Source: Coriobacteriaceae bacterium AM100-PB1-1D-6A
GTDB taxonomy: Bacteria > Actinomycetota > Coriobacteriia > Coriobacteriales > Coriobacteriaceae
Reading direction: 5' to 3'
NCBI GenBank assembly: GCA_027660625.1
Contig: JAQDNC010000009.1
Span: forward strand, 1-54,122
DNA: 54,122 nt
The notes below the pieces were generated by a model. The model was not told where the DNA came from. It saw only the letters and a list, made by a program, of their open reading frames with translations, and did not search any database. The translations under genes were made by a program, and so were the position numbers. Shown here piece by piece: positions 50,543 to 54,122 of the stretch. Position 1 is the first letter of the stretch. Each line of letters starts with the position of its first letter.

Positions 50543-51289
50543 CTAGGCACGCGATTCCAGTGCTCCGCTAAATAGCTTCACCATCTGCACGCGCGTGCCG
50601 GTGCCGTCTGTGCGACGAGCAACCTCCACGTTATCGACAAGCATACGCATAAGCTTGATACCACGGCCGCGTTCCTCAGATGCGACCGGTTCGCTCGCTC
50701 CATCGATAGAATAGCCGGCACCCCGATCAAGCACCTCAACCACGACGCGATCGCCATAGGCCTGAACCGTCAGGACGCACCCGATACCGCCCGCATGGTC
50801 ATAGGCATTACCCAGCGCCTCCCCCGACGCCAACGCGACATCGTAGCGCTCGTCGCGGCGCAACGGAAGCGATTCAAGGAGTTCGGCGATGCGATGTCGA
50901 TAGTATGGAAGATTCTCGATACCCTGTCGGACCTCGACGCTCTTGCTCCATCGTGGCAACTCTCCCACCGGAATAGCGGGAATCGACTCACGCGCCGGAC
51001 CCGCAACATGAAGGATGTCGACAAGTCGGGCAATCTCCAAAAAGCGAATGACCTCATCGGAGGCGTTAACGAGCGAAAGCAGGCCCTCTCGCCTCATGAG
51101 CTCTCTGGCACGTGTAAGCAAAAACGCCAAACCCGTCGAGTCGATAAAGCCCACGGCCTGGCAATTGATGACAACGCGACGCACGCCCCGGTCGATCAGA
51201 TTATCCAACCGTCGGCGCAGCACGGACACCGAGGCGATGTCGACATCACCCGGTGGCGTCAAAACCGCTATGTCATTCCACTCATTCAT
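50543..51289 (-). CDS. Fused STAS anti-anti-sigma and HATPase (RsbW-like) protein
   Basis: The 248-residue protein starts at ATG 51289, with GGGGAA 10 bases upstream. Residues 1-100 are a STAS domain (GDVDIASVSVLRRRLDNLI and VINCQAVGFIDSTGLAFLLTRAREL with the phospho-accepting Ser in DSTG). Residues 125-245 are a GHKL-type ATPase of the RsbW/SpoIIAB class (DVALASGEALGNAYDHAGG for the N-box, VEVLDRGAGY and RGRGIKLMRMLVD). RsbV and RsbW are normally separate partners, so this fusion is unusual. It probably controls a sigma factor or a signalling protein. The gene follows the phosphatase gene on the same strand, a natural partner pair. Confidence 0.88.
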   Translation of the reverse strand: MNEWNDIAVLTPPGDVDIASVSVLRRRLDNLIDRGVRRVVINCQAVGFIDSTGLAFLLTRARELMRREGLLSLVNASDEVIRFLEIARLVDILHVAGPARESIPAIPVGELPRWSKSVEVRQGIENLPYYRHRIAELLESLPLRRDERYDVALASGEALGNAYDHAGGIGCVLTVQAYGDRVVVEVLDRGAGYSIDGASEPVASEERGRGIKLMRMLVDNVEVARRTDGTGTRVQMVKLFSGALESRA

Positions 51290-51370
51290 ACGACCATGGT
51301 TCCCCAAAAGAGCTCGCTCGATGCATACATATCTGCAGCTGCGCAGATTTTGCCCGTCAAGTATCGCGGT

Positions 51371-53716
51371 CTACGATCGACCCCGTAAAAACTCAAGGGA
51401 AACCAGCGCAATGTCATCGTCCAGCGCCGACTCGGTAAAGCGGTCAAGCTCTCCCAAGACCTTACCGCAGATTCCCGATACACCCTCACCCGAGACAGAG
51501 AGCAAAAGGTCACGAAGGCGCTGCTCGCCAAAGAAAGCACCCGAGCGATCACGTGCTTCGATTGCTCCGTCGGTATACATGAATAGCATGTCACCAGGAG
51601 CGAACGTAAACACGCCTGTCTCGTACACCATGCTCTCAAAGGCACCGATCACGCCCGATTGGCACCCAAGGAGCTCCACTTCTCCCCCTCGGGTTTCTCC
51701 GCCGCCAAGCGGCGTCGACGACGGTCTAATGACCATAGTGGGAGGATGTCCCGCAGAGCAGTAGGTAGCGCGACCCGCTTTAAGATCAATCTTGGCGATA
51801 AACGCCGTCACGAACGTCTCGACCCTCGAAAAGCCCATGAGCATGCTATTGAGCGAGCGGGCCATACGGGCGGGCCCAGCACCCTCCCAGGCATAGGCCG
51901 TCAGCGCCGTCTTGACGAGCGCTGACATCGACGCCGCCTCGATTCCTTTGCCGGATACATCGCCCAAAATCATAACGGCGCAATCGTCGGGAAGACGGAC
52001 AAGAGTATAGAAGTCGCCGCCAACCAACGCCGAATTCGTTGCCGAAAGGTATACCGAATCGGTCGCGATACCCGGAACGTCACCAAGCGAATTTCTCATG
52101 CCAATCTGGAGGGTCTGAGCGATATGGCGCTCCTCGCGCTTTTGAGATTCGCCCTCGTAGATCAGTTCAAAGTCATGCGCCAAGTGCACCAAGTAGTCAT
52201 ATTCAAGGTCATCAATCGGCTCTTGACTACCGTCACGAAGCAGAAGCGCGCGCGTCGTCGGGCCTTTCGCAACAGAAGCAGGAACGATCGCGTCGTTGCT
52301 GTGTTTGCCATCACCCTCAGAGCGCGGGCGCCCCGCCTCGATGCCGGTGTCGACGTAGAGACCCTGGCAAGGCAGACCATGCGCCCTAAGCCAGCCTCCC
52401 ATAGGCATCGATTCGTCAACGCGAGTTATACGGACGTGTTTAAGATCCTCGGCACTCGTGCCGCCCAAAACAGACGCCTCAAAGCCATCAGAGCCAACCC
52501 CCAAACGTGCCGCTGGCGCCGTCGTGGAAAAGAAAAGTTTCTCGGGATCGTCCGGCAAAGCAACGCGACTGCCGCCTTCAAAATCTATGACATAGGAGCC
52601 CAGACTGGCGTCATACTCAACAGGGCAAAAATGACAGTTGAGCATATTGCAAATCTCGGACGATATAGCCTGGGTAGCCGCGGCGGAATCGTCTAGAAAG
52701 GTAAACAACTCATCACGTAAGACATTGAGCGAGCGGCCAAGCTCGGCCGTGCGACGAGAGCGAAGGCTCGATGCCATGCCGACCAGCTGGATAGACAGGT
52801 AATCGCAAATGACCTCGAGTACATTAACGTCATAGGCGAGCGGTGCCTGAGGGCGCTTCCAACCAACTTCCAGCACGCCAAGGATCTGCGTACCGTAAAA
52901 AACGGGAAGACAGATCTCGCTGCGGTACGGAGGCATATCCTGCACGCGCAACAGGTGCTTAGAACGATTGTCCAGGTCCATGAACATACCGGAGGCAGCC
53001 CTATCACCCTCAAGGTCCTGTTGAATCGACAAGCGACAGGCACGCGACTCGCGAAGAACATACGTCGGAATGCCAGCGCCATACGGCAAAAACTCGGGCA
53101 GGTAGCTGTCGTGCAGCTCCTTGGAGACACCGCGAAGCTTAAAACCGCCGCTCTCAGAAAAATAGATAGCGGCACCCGAAGCATCGAGCGTTCCTACAAG
53201 CTGGTTCAAAACGATATCTAACAAACTGGGCAGCTCATCGGAGCCCACCGTGCTCATAATGACCGACAATGTACCCGAGAGACGCTTATTCGCCACTCTA
53301 AGCTCCGAAAGCGCACGCTTGAGCTGACGGTCGTGCGAATACTGTTCTTCGATGCTATGGAGTGCCACCAGAACGCGCGGCGCACGGCGGCCAAAGATTC
53401 GAGGCGGCGTAACCGAGCCGGCACAAACCAGGACGGGAATAAACGATCCGTCACTTAACTTGAGCATCAACTCGCTCTTTGTTCCATTGGTCTCAAAAGG
53501 AAGCCGATGCTCTGTCGCGCGTTCAAAAGCCGACGAGTACAAGAGGTCTTTAACGTCCCCGTTGATCACATCGGAACGCTCCTCGCACATCAAGTCGAGC
53601 AAGCGATTATTTACATGCAAAATGGTTCCGTCGAGCTCGCAGATAATGACAGCATCGCTCGTGATCTCGACCAATTGGGCAACGTCCGCCCACTCATTGC
53701 GCTCAAGCGTTTCCAT
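51371..53716 (-). CDS. PAS/GAF-containing PP2C-type phosphatase (RsbU/SpoIIE-like)
   Basis: The 781-residue protein starts at ATG 53716 (GTGAGG upstream). Residues 15-110 form a PAS domain (ITSDAVIICELDGTILHVNNRLLDLM), residues about 150-320 a GAF domain (LPSLLDIVLNQLVGTLDASGAAIYFSE, VFYGTQILGVLEVGW), a further region with little recognisable similarity follows, and residues about 540-781 are a SpoIIE-type phosphatase (YLSATNSALVGGDFYTLVRLPDD, MILGDVSGKGIEAASMSAL, YCSAGHPPTMVI, FMYTDGAIEARD) with the metal-binding Asp residues. It dephosphorylates an anti-anti-sigma protein in response to a signal; the STAS-HATPase fusion encoded next is the likely target. Confidence 0.93.
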   Translation of the reverse strand: METLERNEWADVAQLVEITSDAVIICELDGTILHVNNRLLDLMCEERSDVINGDVKDLLYSSAFERATEHRLPFETNGTKSELMLKLSDGSFIPVLVCAGSVTPPRIFGRRAPRVLVALHSIEEQYSHDRQLKRALSELRVANKRLSGTLSVIMSTVGSDELPSLLDIVLNQLVGTLDASGAAIYFSESGGFKLRGVSKELHDSYLPEFLPYGAGIPTYVLRESRACRLSIQQDLEGDRAASGMFMDLDNRSKHLLRVQDMPPYRSEICLPVFYGTQILGVLEVGWKRPQAPLAYDVNVLEVICDYLSIQLVGMASSLRSRRTAELGRSLNVLRDELFTFLDDSAAATQAISSEICNMLNCHFCPVEYDASLGSYVIDFEGGSRVALPDDPEKLFFSTTAPAARLGVGSDGFEASVLGGTSAEDLKHVRITRVDESMPMGGWLRAHGLPCQGLYVDTGIEAGRPRSEGDGKHSNDAIVPASVAKGPTTRALLLRDGSQEPIDDLEYDYLVHLAHDFELIYEGESQKREERHIAQTLQIGMRNSLGDVPGIATDSVYLSATNSALVGGDFYTLVRLPDDCAVMILGDVSGKGIEAASMSALVKTALTAYAWEGAGPARMARSLNSMLMGFSRVETFVTAFIAKIDLKAGRATYCSAGHPPTMVIRPSSTPLGGGETRGGEVELLGCQSGVIGAFESMVYETGVFTFAPGDMLFMYTDGAIEARDRSGAFFGEQRLRDLLLSVSGEGVSGICGKVLGELDRFTESALDDDIALVSLEFLRGRS

Positions 53717-53741
53717 CGTGAACCTCACCGTCTATCGGTAA

Positions 53742-53766
53742 CAAAAAAGCCTCCGAAGAGGCTTCT
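53742..53766 (-). terminator. Terminator of tRNA-Leu
   Basis: AGCCTC (53749-53754) and GAGGCT (53759-53764) pair around CGAA; TTTTTTG follows on the minus strand, just upstream of the phosphatase gene. Confidence 0.9.
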
Positions 53767-53776
53767 CAAATGCGAT

Positions 53777-53865
53777 GGTGTCGGAGGCGGGACTTGAACC
53801 CGCATGACCAAAAAGCGGTCACTAGCACCTCAAGCTAGCGCGTCTGCCAATTCCGCCACTCCGAC
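53777..53865 (-). tRNA. tRNA-Leu (GAG)
   Basis: 89 bases with CCA encoded and a long variable arm (TGACCGCTTTTTGGTCA) as in class II tRNAs. Acceptor GTCGGAG/CTCCGAC, anticodon arm CTAGC-TTGAGGT-GCTAG gives GAG. Confidence 0.96.
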
Positions 53866-53922
53866 ATGCTATGTTGTTGATTCGCGGTTCGCTTTGTTGA
53901 ACCCGCGCGTTCAACGAGGAAG

Positions 53923-53971
53923 ATAATAACCTATGTTTCGAGAACTGCGCAAGCACTTTTTTGAAAAAAGT
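53923..53971 (-). promoter_or_regulatory. Promoter of tRNA-Leu
   Basis: On the minus strand TTGCGC (53952-53947), 18 bases, TATTAT (53928-53923), preceded by the palindrome ACTTTTTTCAAAAAAGT (53971-53955). Confidence 0.8.
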
Positions 53972-54021
53972 TTACGAATTTGTAAATGCGCAGGTAGACT
54001 GACCTGTTCGGGCAGGAATGA

Positions 54022-54122
54022 GGTTGCTTTCCAACGCGTCCTCGGGCATGCGGCATTATTTTGATCCGCGCTTCGCGCTACAAAATAATGCCGCCCCCTG
54101 CGGAATGCGTTGGAAAGCAACC
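54022..54122. repeat. Large inverted repeat at the window edge
   Basis: GGTTGCTTTCCAACGC (54022-54037) is mirrored at 54107-54122; inside it GCGGCATTATTTTG (54050-54063) is mirrored at 54081-54094, and GCGC-TTC-GCGC forms the tip. Between the two arm pairs the sequences differ. It reaches the end of the window, so its full size is unknown. Confidence 0.85.

Noticed and set aside
53911..54120. Minus-strand frame upstream of tRNA-Leu
   Set aside because: It crosses the tRNA promoter and the edge palindrome and lacks a ribosome site.

Overview
The window is about 54 kb of GC-rich bacterial chromosome. The codon usage, the actinobacterial-type LexA box, the anaerobic ribonucleotide reductase, the LPxTG-like surface protein and the overall gene mix suggest a gut anaerobe of the class Coriobacteriia (Actinomycetota), most likely Collinsella or a close relative. 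The genus is inferred from gene content read by eye, without any database search. No rRNA, CRISPR array, insertion sequence or recognisable prophage was seen.

Region 1 (1-9762, minus strand) is a sugar-amine catabolic operon. A YfcC-type transporter is followed by an amidohydrolase, a FrlC-like epimerase, a FrlB-like SIS deglycase, two PfkB kinases, a second amidohydrolase, a YjbQ protein and a truncated BtpA protein. A GntR/UTRA regulator lies just upstream. The set fits fructoselysine-like (Amadori product) use. Region 2 (9913-11479) holds two HAD phosphatases. Region 3 (11480-14953, plus strand) is an accessory-looking island: an unknown protein, a ClpP-like protease and a VirD4/TraG-like ATPase with no membrane anchor, translationally coupled and without relaxase or Clp ATPase. 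It is the best candidate here for an undescribed system.

Region 4 (15095-23461) has pgi, an SOS-type polY-yolD pair with a LexA box on its promoter, a beta-propeller surface protein whose terminator lies inside yolD, a metallochaperone-like HMA protein with a CsoR-like palindrome, and a DUF3793-flavodoxin pair with a possible iron-regulator box. Region 5 (23579-26684) is an amino-acid ABC importer. Region 6 (26832-31883) contains nfo and an oxidoreductase, both preceded by copies of an 81-bp palindromic repeat, then an iron-sulfur aldo-keto reductase, a small cyclase-like protein, a ketopantoate-reductase-like protein and a small membrane protein.

Region 7 (32071-38267) has a secreted 3D-like protein, metY with a cysteine-containing leader peptide and an operator, a divergent LysR regulator, rnhA, an oxidoreductase, an acylphosphatase and a Fur-family regulator. 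Region 8 (38282-43834) has a HAD phosphatase, a UreE-like protein, a SlyD-like FKBP, an M19 dipeptidase, a YgjP-type metallopeptidase and a folE-HD-folB cluster. Region 9 (43902-47407) is nrdD-nrdG, with paired NrdR boxes upstream and a palindrome-rich spacer that includes an apparent inverted copy of the nrdD 3' end.

Region 10 (47719-54122) carries six tRNA genes (Val, three Gly, Cys, Leu). Their three promoters share an A/T-tract palindrome and a -35 element. Between them lie a GH13 glucosidase and a stress-signalling pair: a fused STAS-HATPase protein and a PAS/GAF/PP2C phosphatase. The window ends inside a large inverted repeat.
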